DNA from: Galdieria sulphuraria
Taxonomy: Eukaryota > Rhodophyta > Bangiophyceae > Galdieriales > Galdieriaceae
DNA: 64,000 bases
NCBI RefSeq assembly: GCF_000341285.1
Contig: NW_005178416.1
Coordinates: forward strand, 1-64,000
Direction of reading: 5' to 3'
Below, one piece after another: positions 54,197-64,000 of this stretch (position 1 is its first letter; every line of letters begins with the position of its first letter). Position numbers and translations under genes: made by a program. The notes below the pieces were generated by a model. That model ran no database searches and was not told the DNA's origin. It was given only the letters and a program-made list of their open reading frames with translations.

Positions 54197-56989
54197 ATGT
54201 CTCGAGCTCAACAAGATAGGTTCGAGGGTCCTTTACCTAGATATGACTCTTTAACAGACTTGGTCGCTTTCGCAGCAGCAAAAAGGGTTGTTTCATACAT
54301 AGATGCAAGGAAACAGAAACAAACTATTGCTTGGGAAGACAAACAGGAAGATAGAGAAGATAATTCCACAGAATTGGACACTTGTCAGAGACAAGTTGTC
54401 CAACCAGAATTATCTTCTGTGGAAGGTTATAAAGAGGATGAAACAGAAGAGGAACGTTATGTGGTTGCTCAAGACGCTTGTGGTAACCTTTTAAAGAAGC
54501 GAATTACTTCGGAGACAACAAACATGCTCCTTTCGGGACTTTCCCTTACCCATATTGACTTTGGTTCACTGAATTCGTTGAGCGAAGCTAGTGACAGCCT
54601 TAAAACAGGTTGTAGAAATAAGAAAACTCCACTAGTGGTCGAACGAGACAACGCAGTCAATCTTTTGCTAAAAATTCCTTCCCCTGTTGAAAACCCAGAA
54701 GAGGGCTCTGTAGAGTTGGGAGAGTCTACAAGTCCAAGAAGTTGGAAAAATTTACCTCATGCAGCAGAAAAACTACTGTCAGCTGTATGGGCTCCTCAAC
54801 TGCGGGAAATATCTCTGGCCAGTAATCAGTTGGAGTCTGTCGATTTAAGTCCTTTGGCCGACTGTATTAATTTAGAGTCTGTTTTGTTAAACTGCAACAA
54901 ATTGCGGAATATCAATCTTGAGCCACTATCGTCATGCACTAAATTGGAAAAGCTTTGGTTGCATCATAATCAACTTTTAACAATTTCATTAGAACCTTTG
55001 AGAGAATGTAGCAGCTTGCGTTCAATTTATTTGGACCATAATGAATTGACACACTGCATCGATTTGGAGCCTTTAAAAAAATGTAAATTGCTCAAAGGCT
55101 TGCGTTTAGGTTCGAATAATATGAAAGGAGACTTGGATGTAACACCACTGCTGCATTGTAATACGTTGTCTGTTTTTGATGTTTCTGCGACTACTAGACT
55201 GGTTGCACGTTTCAAGGTGAAAACACTTCCTCCGGCATTAAAGAAGCACGAAAAGGATATTTTGTGGATAGATGAACAACTAAATTCGTTTTGTGCGAAA
55301 ACTTTAAAAGGTGGTATCCCGAATGATAGAAATTTGGTAAAACCTAGAATTCTTTTATTGGGGTTCAAGTCTTTCCAAGTTGCTCTGGAAAATCTTTTTG
55401 CGAAGGTTTCCAGTCTTGAAGTAGATAGTATAGGGAACTTGAGACAGGAAGAGGTATCAAATACATTGAAGAATCTACAAAACCTGCAAAACTTCGATGC
55501 AGTCGTTTGCGATTCATCAATTGACTGGGTAATTCCCAAACTCAAGTTGGTTCACAGCGACATTCCAATAATTGTCGTTAGTTCGGATATGACATCGGAA
55601 GCCGCTGGTAGATGTCTTCGTTTTGGTGCATGTTGCCTGGCAAGAGCTCCATTGGGACCTGAAGATTCTTTTAGAGTAAAAGAATGGGCAGAAAAGCACT
55701 CTCACTCGAATTGCGAGTTGCGCATGGCATCACAAATGGGTCATCCAACTAGTTTCAATCGACGACAACCCGAAGATGACTATATCGAACAGAAGTTAGT
55801 TGGTTTACTAAAAACGAATGCAGTAGATGAAGTTAGTGAACATGAGCTGATACAAGAACTTTCTGATAAAGACATTGTGGACAATCGTACGGAACTTAAA
55901 GCTATTGAAGAAATCTTTCGAATGAAATCTAACAATTTATTGGAGAGCACTTATCGACATATTGCGATTTCATGCGGTCTTCCATCTTGTGCCTATCGAT
56001 TGTTACATGACGCCATCCAAAGAGAAGAGCAGCATGTGGATTGTGGTGCCTTTGGTAGATTTTGGAAAAAGCATTTTCTTCATCGGAATCGCGAAGAACG
56101 TCTTTTTATTCTCTTGTGTCCTTATGGGAAGAAATTGACAAGCAAGAGTCCTTTGAGAATCCTAGTTGAAGATCTGTTAAAACGTCGTCTTTTGAGAAGA
56201 GTATCATCTAATACTGTCCAAGTGCAACTAGTTGACTGTGCTTTAGAATGTGTATTGTATAGCTTAACTGGTAACTTTGAAATAAGTGGCATTACTTTAA
56301 AAGACGTGGAGAGAGAAAAGTTATGTCATGCCTTGATATTAGCAGAGCAAGGAAGTTTTAAAAGACCCTTAGAATTTCTTCGTCCAGAGAAGTTTGATGC
56401 GTTAAGAAAAGACTTTAAGATAGCAAGCCAAGGTCGCTATTTATCATGTATAGGTTCGAATGTGATTGGTTTGGATGATTTTCTTCGTTTTAATCACGAA
56501 CGTAATTGGCTAACTGCTAAAGGAGCCATGTCATTCTTTCAAATATTGATATTTTTAAGATGCGCATGTAAAGATACATCATTAGCAGTTGAAGATGATT
56601 GGTTATTGTTGAGTGATTTTGCGCGTTTCTATTGTACTATTTCGGAGTTGAGTAATAGTAGTGCGTTGAAGTTGCTTTTTTTAGTATTGGATACCGATAT
56701 GGATGGGGTGGTTAGTTTTGAAGACTTTGTTAGTTTTTACAAAGACAAAGCACGCATTTATGCTCGAGAAGGATTGATACTGGCAGATAGTAGAGTGATT
56801 TGGAGACATTTTTTAGATATTTGTGGTGAAAGGAATGATGAGAAAAATGTGTTGAGTTTAGGAGATTTATCACGTTTGGAACCCAAACAAAGAAGTTTCC
56901 TGTTGAAAGCCATGTTGTTGAGAGATGACGGGGTATCGTTGGTAGATATTAGAGCCAGTTTGGTTCCAACCACAGGTTTAGCTGAATAG
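54197..56989 (+). CDS. LRR / receiver-like / EF-hand protein, new architecture
   Basis: Single exon, 930 residues from the first ATG. Five or six SDS22-type leucine-rich repeats span about 190-340 (for example LREISLASNQLESVDLSPLA and LEKLWLHHNQLLTISLEPLR). About 381-490 resembles a response-regulator receiver: a beta1 strand RILLLGF lacks the acidic pair, beta3 FDAVVCDSS keeps an Asp at the phosphoacceptor position (about 438), beta4 IPIIVVSSD keeps the Ser/Thr, and the beta5 Lys is Arg (CLARAPL). A helical region follows, then a canonical EF-hand at about 832 (DTDMDGVVSFEDF). Function unknown; a calcium-responsive scaffold is an inference. Confidence 0.72.
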   Translation: MSRAQQDRFEGPLPRYDSLTDLVAFAAAKRVVSYIDARKQKQTIAWEDKQEDREDNSTELDTCQRQVVQPELSSVEGYKEDETEEERYVVAQDACGNLLKKRITSETTNMLLSGLSLTHIDFGSLNSLSEASDSLKTGCRNKKTPLVVERDNAVNLLLKIPSPVENPEEGSVELGESTSPRSWKNLPHAAEKLLSAVWAPQLREISLASNQLESVDLSPLADCINLESVLLNCNKLRNINLEPLSSCTKLEKLWLHHNQLLTISLEPLRECSSLRSIYLDHNELTHCIDLEPLKKCKLLKGLRLGSNNMKGDLDVTPLLHCNTLSVFDVSATTRLVARFKVKTLPPALKKHEKDILWIDEQLNSFCAKTLKGGIPNDRNLVKPRILLLGFKSFQVALENLFAKVSSLEVDSIGNLRQEEVSNTLKNLQNLQNFDAVVCDSSIDWVIPKLKLVHSDIPIIVVSSDMTSEAAGRCLRFGACCLARAPLGPEDSFRVKEWAEKHSHSNCELRMASQMGHPTSFNRRQPEDDYIEQKLVGLLKTNAVDEVSEHELIQELSDKDIVDNRTELKAIEEIFRMKSNNLLESTYRHIAISCGLPSCAYRLLHDAIQREEQHVDCGAFGRFWKKHFLHRNREERLFILLCPYGKKLTSKSPLRILVEDLLKRRLLRRVSSNTVQVQLVDCALECVLYSLTGNFEISGITLKDVEREKLCHALILAEQGSFKRPLEFLRPEKFDALRKDFKIASQGRYLSCIGSNVIGLDDFLRFNHERNWLTAKGAMSFFQILIFLRCACKDTSLAVEDDWLLLSDFARFYCTISELSNSSALKLLFLVLDTDMDGVVSFEDFVSFYKDKARIYAREGLILADSRVIWRHFLDICGERNDEKNVLSLGDLSRLEPKQRSFLLKAMLLRDDGVSLVDIRASLVPTTGLAE

Positions 56990-57107
56990 GAAAAATGAAC
57001 ACGCTCATAACGAACGATGTGGTGAATCTAATGGGGAATGAAACAATTGTTCTATATAAATGACACACAAATTGTGTATGTTTTGAGCTTGAAAACAAAA
57101 CAATTCT

Positions 57108-59544
57108 TTATCCATGAGACTCTTCTGTAAATGGATTGAGCTCATCAAAAGGTTCTTCATTACTAGTTTCTTCATCAAATGGAGTTTGTTGTGCAGCATA
57201 AGGACCTTCCATTGCCATAGTTGGTGGTGGTTGTTGTGCCCATCTTTCAGGAACTGCACCTCCTTGCATTTCATAAGGTTGATAATAATAAGGAGCAGCT
57301 CTATCTCCATACGCTGTTGGTGGTGGAGGATAAGATGGTTCCATAGGATGATTCCAAGGCGTGGAAGTCATCGAATGTGAAGTTACAGGTGGTGGAGGAT
57401 AAGATGAAGGCGAATAATAAGATGGATGAGCATAAGAAGGAGTGGAATAATAGGCAGCAGGCGGAGGCATATGAGGATCATAAGGATTTCCTCCTTCCAC
57501 TCCATATGGTGAAGAAAACGGATTATCTACGAGACACAAGTATAAATACAGAAATAAAAAAACACTACAAACTTACTCTGAGGCTCTTCAAAGGGATTTC
57601 CATACACTTGTCTTTGTTCAGCCATCGAAGGATTATAACCTGCTCCTCCCATGGGAGACATAAACGAAGGAGGATAGTAACCACCTCCTGCAAAAGAAGA
57701 AGAAGAAGGAGGAGGAGGAGGAGGATACCCGAAATTCCCTTGAGACGGCCTCGATATGGAAGCATCCGAAAAGAGGTCTAAAAGGTCATCATGTTCTCCT
57801 GAGGTGGACTTTTTCTTCTTCTTTTTCTTGTCGGATTTCTCGGGAGTTTTTGACTTGTCTTTAGAATCACCACCGCCACTATTTGATTTCTTCTCAGGTC
57901 CTTTAAATAAACCAAAAAAGTCATCCAACTCTTTTGTACTGTCACTCTGTTCATCATCTGAAGCTTCCGTCGAATGTGACTCTGTATTAGCATCATCATC
58001 ACTATCATCATCATCAAAAGTAATCATTTCGGAAGATTTGCCAGTCTATCTCTCTCTCTCAGTAGACAATACGAATGAAATAAAATCAGCATACCTTTAA
58101 CGACTCTCTAATAGCTGCAGCCACTGCAGCAGCTTCATCATAATTCTCCTTGTTCGGATTCAACTTGTCTTTACTTTCGGGTATAATGTCGCTGGTCTTG
58201 TCTCCCTTGGACTAGATTTATGTTGAGCAACGCCATATCAGAATCACATTCACACAATACCTCTTTTAAAGTGTTCACGTGCTCTTTCATTCCCGAAATA
58301 TAATCAAGTGCAACGTGTTCAATAGAAGACTGCGTTTCGCTAGCACCAAGCCTACGAAAGATGTAAAAAACTCACTCAAATACGAACAAAAAGTTGTTTT
58401 TACCTTCTAGCGATTCCTAACAAACGCTCTGCTCCGTGCACAAGCTCTATGTATCGTTCATACAACTTGAGACTTTGCTCACATTCCGATTTAGACAAGG
58501 TGAAAAAATCCTCCAAAATCTTTCCCATTCCATCATTCAACTAGGATAAGACCTAATTAGTAAATAATGTGGCTAGTAAATAACAGTCTTACTTGTTTCA
58601 TCAAGGGAAGCATATCTTTTACAAGTCTTTCAAGAACACCGACTGTCAAGTCGTTGTACGCAGCATCGGAACTCAGTCTCACGGCAATAAGACTTTCGGT
58701 CTATCACCCATATATCAAGTGCTCATATGACAAGATGAAGAGTTGACTTACCTGTGTTTCTACTACTGGGAGTACTTGTAAAAGTTCGGTCATTTCCAAA
58801 CGATTTACATCCCCATAAAGTTCTTGCGCATCATCATCTTCGGGAACTACTTCATACAATTGTTGCCTTGACTTTTTGGAAGGGTCTGGTATAGTGTCAT
58901 AGCTCATACCCTTGTTTACCCCCGTTCAGTCCCATTCTTTGAACAAACTTTCCTTCTTACCAAAGTACGAACGGTAATTATCTTCTCTTGTAGATATCTC
59001 GCAAAAGCTTTAGTGTACTGTGCATATTCTGAAACGTGATCTCTCAAATAAGGAAGGTTGAAAGTAACAGCAGAGTGCAACAACAAATCCACGAAGCTCT
59101 TGCTACCTTCGTCGAGGAGGATGTGACATACCAAAAGTGCACGAAGAACAACCTTTTGAACGTTCAACCCACAAACTTATGCAAAAGTCGCAAGTCATTA
59201 CCGCATATTCTGCTGCTTCCAGTCTTTGTTGTAAATATTTCAGAACCTTTCTAGGGCCTTGATAGAAGATTATTGAGAGAAGTAGCGTTCGACGTGTACA
59301 ACAACTTACCGCATTTTGTATTACTTGAAGAAGGGCGCAAGTAAGTGGCACGAATGATTTCTGTTAGACAAAGAGTAAGAAGTCAACATAAGTTGGTGGT
59401 AGGCTTACTTTTGACATCTTTGAGACGGGGCTTTGCTTCTTCATCCAATGTTGCTTTTGTAACAGCACGTTTCAGTTCATTGGTTGTCATATGTGTGGTA
59501 AATATTTTGGTAGCGTCCACAGCTTTCTGAGTATACTTTTCCAT
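57108..59544 (-). CDS. ANTH-domain clathrin adaptor (CALM/AP180-like) with UIM
   Basis: Eleven exons: 59544-59409, 59360-59310, 59257-59202, 59152-58961, 58910-58752, 58700-58593, 58540-58404, 58351-58261, 58211-58095, 58045-57577 and 57526-57108. They give 644 residues. The ANTH domain fills about 1-310 (KAVDATKIFTTHMTTNELKR, ALLVCHILLDEGSKSFVDLL, LNDGMGKILEDFFTLSKSEC). A UIM-like helix (DEAAAVAAAIRESLK) follows, then a polybasic patch, a clathrin box LLDLF, and three NPF motifs in a Pro/Tyr-rich tail. ANTH domains bind PI(4,5)P2, and NPF motifs bind EH-domain partners. It should act in clathrin-coated vesicle formation. Confidence 0.9.
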
Positions 59545-59888
59545 AATGAAGACCAGCACACTCAAGAGTATGTATGCGCAATATTCCACAAGGCAATGGG
59601 GGAAAATTTATCTCTGAGGAATAGAAGGCATCATGATATTGCTCAGTTGAAGAGACATACAGAAACTACAATAAATGCATCATCATTGTGGGTAGTTTAT
59701 GACTCTAAAGTTTTATTGATTTTTGATTTCTTTTATTTGGATATCACTTCAAGTTAGTTGCCCACTCCAACAAATTCCCTCAAAAAAGCTTTTGCCCACA
59801 GAGTCAAAGAAGAGCGCCCACTCTTCCTTTCCTTCCCCTCATTTTCCCTCCTCCATTTTGAGTTTTTGAAATTTTGAAAAGCCTTTGT
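59545..59888. promoter_or_regulatory. divergent intergenic region, ANTH / MAP65
   Basis: This 344-bp gap between divergent starts is AT-rich, with a pyrimidine-rich stretch (59810-59860) directly before MAP65. A GCGCCC core at 59814 is seen but does not fit an E2F site well. No gene found. Confidence 0.35.
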
Positions 59889-62339
59889 ATGGAAACTCAA
59901 AGTGAACTACAACAACTATTAGGTGAAGCTCCGACAAAAAAACTCTTGTCCTTAAAGCTATTATGGGAATTAGAAGGTCTTTCGGAACAGGAAACAGAAC
60001 AAAAACTAAGAGAACTTCGACAAAGCTTACAACATGCCTTTGACCAGTCACTTGCTCACATGAAGCAAGGAATAGAGTCCAAAATAACTCAACTCATTCA
60101 AACTTGCGAAAAAATACAATCTATTAGCAACGAAATGCAGTTATCAACTCCTATATTTAGTGGGAACTTCGACCTCTCTGCTATACAGTCGAAAGGAAAC
60201 CAAGTATTGGAACTCTTAACTCAGCAAGACATGGGACAAGCACAATCAGAGTGGAAGAAGAAGATACAAACTACTTTACCACTTCCCACAGTCAGAGAAA
60301 CATTGAATATGGTTTTGGAAAAGGCATCAGAATGGTCTGCCAAAAGAGAAGAAAAGCTACAAAGAATAGAAAATAAGAGACAAGCTATCGTAAACTTATG
60401 GGTAGATATATTGGGAGAAGTATTGGATGACTTGAGTGAGCCTTTTCGAGAATCGACAGATGATGCATCCAGTGCCAGAGAGGAAGCTATGGATAAACAA
60501 TACAAAGACCTATGTGAAATAATCGACCAAAGACATCATGTAATGTCAGAAAGTCTACAAAGAATAGGTGCACACTTGGAATCCTTGCAAATATTTAATG
60601 AGGAAGAGATGGAAGATGAGGTTGACCGAGTCGCTTTCAAGTGGAGATACAAAGAGGAAAACTCATCAGAAATATATAAACAACTGGGAATAACTAGAGA
60701 CAGAATGGACATACTTGCTGCACGTGAAGAAGTTTTGTTACAAGAAGTACAAGAACGCTTTCAAAGATTGCAGAACTTTAGAACTCAGCTATTAGCTTAT
60801 TATGAAAAGCTAAAATTTTCTATGGAAGAATATGAAGAATTTGCTTCTCAAAATGCTAATCTTTCCTTGTCCTGCTTAAATGCCTGGGAACGTGAAGTTC
60901 GTCGTTTGGAAGAACTTGAAAAGGAGAGACTACAACAACTGTTGGACGAGAGTAAACAAAGGTTGCACTCTTTGTGGAATGAACTTCAAATTCCTGTTTC
61001 AGAACGGTTACATTGGCAAGAGACACTTGATAACGAACACTTATCTACAGAAAAGTTGATAGCTAGGCATGACGAGGAAATCAGTAGATTAGAGTCTTTT
61101 GCCGAAAAAGTTCGTCCCATTTATCAGTTGTTTGAAAGGAGACAGGAAATACTACAAAAGCGAGAAGCTTTCATGAAAGAGTCTCAAGACCCCTCCAGAC
61201 TATTTGGTCGCTCACAAGATGGTAGTCGAAGAGATGCTGCTTTTCTCCTTAGAGAAGAGAAATTACGAAAAGAGATTGAGAAACTTCCCAAAATACAAGA
61301 AAATCTTAAGAAGAAAATCAAAGAGTTTGAAGCAACTGTGCAACAGAAGTTTCTTATCAATGGGGAGCCTCTTTTAGAACTTTTGTTGGAAGAAGAGAAG
61401 AGAGAACAAGAGGAGAAAATGGAACAGCGAAGAAAGAAAGAAGCAGAACGTAGAGCACGATTGGAAGTAGAATCCAAGTATGGAACTAATGCAACACCAG
61501 AATTGGTTCGAAGAGTGCAAAGTTCTGGTAGGAAGAATTCCTCTAGAGCAGTTTCTCGACAGCAACCAGAAGCACCCAAAGTAGAAGACAAAAATCGTAA
61601 CTATTTAACCTATCCATCTACTCCTTCCAGTTCTAAGAGCAATAGTACTCGAAGCACAAGCTTATCAGATAAGCATCTTCATTATCCATCATCTGGTGGC
61701 ACTTCTCATGAGAAGGTACATTATGAAAGACATACTGAGTCTTATACTCCCCAGAAGGATGAAAATCATACGAAGAAGATGCAATCAACTTCTCGTTGCC
61801 ATTCTCCTTTATCTATTACTAGCAAGACTTCAGTATCTCGACAGCACACTTTTTTGGCTGGTAATCAAGAAGATAGTGGAGAAAGTATTAGTCATGGTGA
61901 AGGTGAGAAAGTTGGTGAGCAAGTTTTCATGACTCAACATATAACGGAACCGTATTCTTCTCAATCACAATCAATATTTCGACTACCCGGAGTACCTGTT
62001 AGCAGTAAAATATCGGGATATTCCAAAAACAGTTTCAAAAGCAGTTCATCAAGTAGTCATAGTGAGTTGACTGCAGCACAGCAGACTTACGTTCGGTCGG
62101 ATAAGGAAGTTTATGGTGAGAGACAAATGAGAGAGAGAACAAGAGAAGATTGGGAAGAATTGAATGATGAAAATAGACGTCCATTTAACTATCAGCCTAG
62201 TTCTTTGAATACTTTTCATGAAGTACCTTCGTTTGTCCGTGAAGTAGTGAGTGTAGAAGATGCAGAAGAAAGCAAGTTTACTTGTACAGAGTCTCCCATC
62301 AATACAACGAGCACCACAACAGAAGGTATTCAACAATAG
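59889..62339 (+). CDS. MAP65/Ase1/PRC1 microtubule bundler
   Basis: Single exon, 816 residues. A long coiled-coil rod fills about 1-480, with the MAP65 core WVDILGEVLDDLSEPF, LGITRDRMDILAAREEVLLQ, LHSLWNELQIPVSERLHW and VRPIYQLFERRQEIL. Basic helical sequences (RREVRRLEELEKERLQQLLD style and KKEAERRARLE) form the microtubule-binding part, and a Ser/Thr-rich basic tail of about 270 residues with SP/TP sites follows. The family cross-links antiparallel microtubules in the anaphase central spindle or phragmoplast and is controlled by CDK phosphorylation; tail sites here would suit that. ATG 59889 is used; a TTG lies 15 bases upstream. Confidence 0.85.
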   Translation: METQSELQQLLGEAPTKKLLSLKLLWELEGLSEQETEQKLRELRQSLQHAFDQSLAHMKQGIESKITQLIQTCEKIQSISNEMQLSTPIFSGNFDLSAIQSKGNQVLELLTQQDMGQAQSEWKKKIQTTLPLPTVRETLNMVLEKASEWSAKREEKLQRIENKRQAIVNLWVDILGEVLDDLSEPFRESTDDASSAREEAMDKQYKDLCEIIDQRHHVMSESLQRIGAHLESLQIFNEEEMEDEVDRVAFKWRYKEENSSEIYKQLGITRDRMDILAAREEVLLQEVQERFQRLQNFRTQLLAYYEKLKFSMEEYEEFASQNANLSLSCLNAWEREVRRLEELEKERLQQLLDESKQRLHSLWNELQIPVSERLHWQETLDNEHLSTEKLIARHDEEISRLESFAEKVRPIYQLFERRQEILQKREAFMKESQDPSRLFGRSQDGSRRDAAFLLREEKLRKEIEKLPKIQENLKKKIKEFEATVQQKFLINGEPLLELLLEEEKREQEEKMEQRRKKEAERRARLEVESKYGTNATPELVRRVQSSGRKNSSRAVSRQQPEAPKVEDKNRNYLTYPSTPSSSKSNSTRSTSLSDKHLHYPSSGGTSHEKVHYERHTESYTPQKDENHTKKMQSTSRCHSPLSITSKTSVSRQHTFLAGNQEDSGESISHGEGEKVGEQVFMTQHITEPYSSQSQSIFRLPGVPVSSKISGYSKNSFKSSSSSSHSELTAAQQTYVRSDKEVYGERQMRERTREDWEELNDENRRPFNYQPSSLNTFHEVPSFVREVVSVEDAEESKFTCTESPINTTSTTTEGIQQ

Positions 62340-62368
62340 AATCTATTTTGTTTTTTAACCATAAATAA

Positions 62369-64000
62369 ATGATTGTTTTGTGTGATAACATAGCGAATGA
62401 TTATGAAAACTTTTTAGCATTTATTGGATTAACCATGCGTCGTTCTGGAGCAGGTCGAGGTTTACGTGGCAGACCAGCTAGTCGAGGAAAAGGACGTGGA
62501 ACTCCATCTTTTGGTTCGAGAAATGTAGAAAACAGAAAACAAGGACGTCCGATATCTAAAATAGATTTGTTTTTTCGTTATATATTTGAAGAAGATATGA
62601 GAAACCTTCGAGAAGTACTTCAAACGGACAGCTTCTCTGCAATCAGACCATTCAACGATCAAGGAATTCCTCCTTTACACTTTGCTGTCTTAAACAAACG
62701 CATAAAGAGTTTGAAATGCTTAGTGGAACACATCGACAGAGTTCATTCTCAGACAGATATCGACTTTCAAGACGATGAACACGGACAAACGCCTTTGATG
62801 GTTGCCGCAGAATTGGGTTGGGTAGAAGGAGCCAAGGTTCTTTTAGAAAATGGTGCTGATTTGACAGTAAAAGATGAAGAAGGTCACACTGCTAGAGAAT
62901 ATGGATTGCTCGCCGACTCTAAACAGGTCCTGCTATTATTTGATGAGTGGAAGAAGAAGAACGACATTCCGGAAGAAGTTGTTGAAGAAGAAGAAGTTAT
63001 ATTTGAGACATCTACACAAAAGAACCGCAGAAGAAGGAAAGAATTGGAGAAACAAGAGCGTTCGACTATAGAACTAGCAACGACTACAGCTCCAGTGAAA
63101 TCTGGCGCCACAGAAACCGACAAGAAAATCGTTTCCGATATTTTAAATAATATAGATGAGCGTACAAGACTGAGTTGCTTGGCTGATTGGGATGAATTGA
63201 AGTTGGCTATTCATGAGTTGAGACGAGACTTGAATATAGATCGTTCTGATGCACAAGGGGAACAAGGCAGTTGTTCAGGTTTTGTCATCGATCCCACTCT
63301 GTGGAGTTATGATGTCTTACAGCGATTGCAGTTACGAATACCAAATGGCTCATTGACCAGTCTTCCTGAGGATTTGGGAAAGTTAAGCAGTCTAAGTGCA
63401 CTAATTATCAACGATAATAGTTTTCAATATCTCCCAGAGAGTATTGGTCAGCTCCATGCTTTGCGAGTGTTAGAAGTGGAAAATAATCGATTGGAACAGT
63501 TGCCAGAAAGTATTAGGCAATGTAAAAAGTTGGAAGCAGTGAGAGTATCTGGAAATAAGTTGAGAAGCCTAAAGTCTCTAAGTGAAGCTACAGATTTGGT
63601 CTCTTTGCATTGCGATCGCAATCAGTTGGAACAATTGGACTTGGATTTTACTTGTATGAGTCGACTTGCCATGTAAGTGGGCATTTTATTCTCTTTTCTA
63701 TTCCTTTATGAAATACTTTAAGTTTATCTGCCACTTTCAACTGCATCAAACAACTTCCTGATAGTATAGGCTGCTTGGAGAACTTGACCACTCTCCAATT
63801 ATCTGGAAATGAAATACAAGTCTTGCCAAATGGTATGGGAGATTTGAAAAAGCTACAAACCCTAAGTTTGGATGAGAATCCAATCAGAGTAAGTGATAGA
63901 ACTAAATGGCATATTCTTTAAACTAAGCGTCACGTTAGGACAAGAAGATATTGAAGATATTAACCAAAGGAAAGAAACCGATGAAAGAGTTTTTGCAATA
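62369..64000 (+). CDS. ankyrin-repeat and leucine-rich-repeat protein (partial)
   Basis: Exons 62369-63672, 63723-63888 and 63939-64000 (introns 50 bp each); the gene leaves the window. After an Arg/Gly-rich leader (RRSGAGRGLRGRPASRGKGR) come two or three ankyrin repeats (GIPPLHFAVLNKRIKSLKCL and GQTPLMVAAELGWVEGAKVL), an acidic charged linker, and at least five LRRs of the Shoc2/PIRL kind (LTSLPEDLGKLSSLSALIIN, LEQLPESIRQCKKLEAVRVS). An ATG at 62435 (MRRSGAG) is an equally good start. A protein-interaction role is likely; the partner is unknown. The stop is outside the window. Confidence 0.8.

Noticed and set aside
59814-59819. GCGCCC before MAP65 as an E2F site
   Set aside because: The flanking T-run required by the consensus is absent.
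1-64000. Mobile elements, virus-like elements and CRISPR arrays
   Set aside because: I found no transposase, reverse transcriptase, integrase, capsid, long terminal repeat, or repeat-spacer array; only AT microsatellites repeat.

Overview
The window reads as compact nuclear DNA of a unicellular red alga, most like Galdieria (Cyanidiophyceae). The organism call is an inference. It rests on a nuclear CpcS/CpeS-type phycobiliprotein lyase with a transit-peptide-like leader, other plastid-type nuclear genes (fibrillin, trigger factor, Omp85), AT-rich DNA, and very dense genes split by tiny introns (mostly 43-65 bp, GT-AG). About 40 protein genes and one tRNA gene fill 64 kb. I rebuilt exon structures by hand from splice-site consensus, reading-frame closure and family conservation. 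For nearly every multi-exon model the summed exon length is an exact multiple of three.

Layout. 0-9.3 kb: ribosomal protein eS21, an unknown coiled-coil protein, an O-fucosyltransferase-like enzyme, TFIIIC subunit GTF3C3 (nine exons, minus strand) head-to-head with a membrane M14 carboxypeptidase, and a CaaX-tailed protein. 9.4-20.5 kb: SMUG1-type uracil-DNA glycosylase, Mediator MED21, SAGA subunit ADA3, a PPR protein, an alpha/beta hydrolase, and cohesin SMC1 (11 exons). 21-26.2 kb: a GT32-like glycosyltransferase whose 3' end overlaps a two-TM plastid-like protein, an RHD3/Sey1-like GTPase with no membrane hairpin, and a LAMTOR2/roadblock protein. 26.3-31.5 kb: fibrillin, trigger factor, the phycobilin lyase, and a double zinc-ribbon protein. 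31.6-41 kb: POP5, a MAT1 lacking its RING, Omp85/OEP80, tRNA-Asn, NSUN5, VPS26, organellar uS15, pirin, ARL2. 41-64 kb: longer, nearly intron-free genes (CDC5, AVL9, NUP93, SHAQKYF-type MYB, an LRR/receiver-like/EF-hand protein, MAP65), together with a plastid S1-domain protein, an 11-exon ANTH endocytic adaptor, and an ankyrin-LRR protein that runs off the end.

Functional themes are gene expression (TFIIIC, Mediator, SAGA, MAT1, CDC5, POP5, NSUN5), plastid biogenesis, membrane traffic (VPS26, AVL9, ANTH adaptor, RHD3-like GTPase, LAMTOR2) and chromosome/spindle mechanics (SMC1, MAP65, ARL2). I saw no transposon, virus-like element, CRISPR array or prokaryotic operon. The most unusual items are the LRR/receiver-like/EF-hand protein (54197-56989), the RHD3-like GTPase with a Q-rich tail instead of a membrane anchor, the ANTH adaptor with a UIM-like helix, the RING-less MAT1 and the SMUG1 gene.
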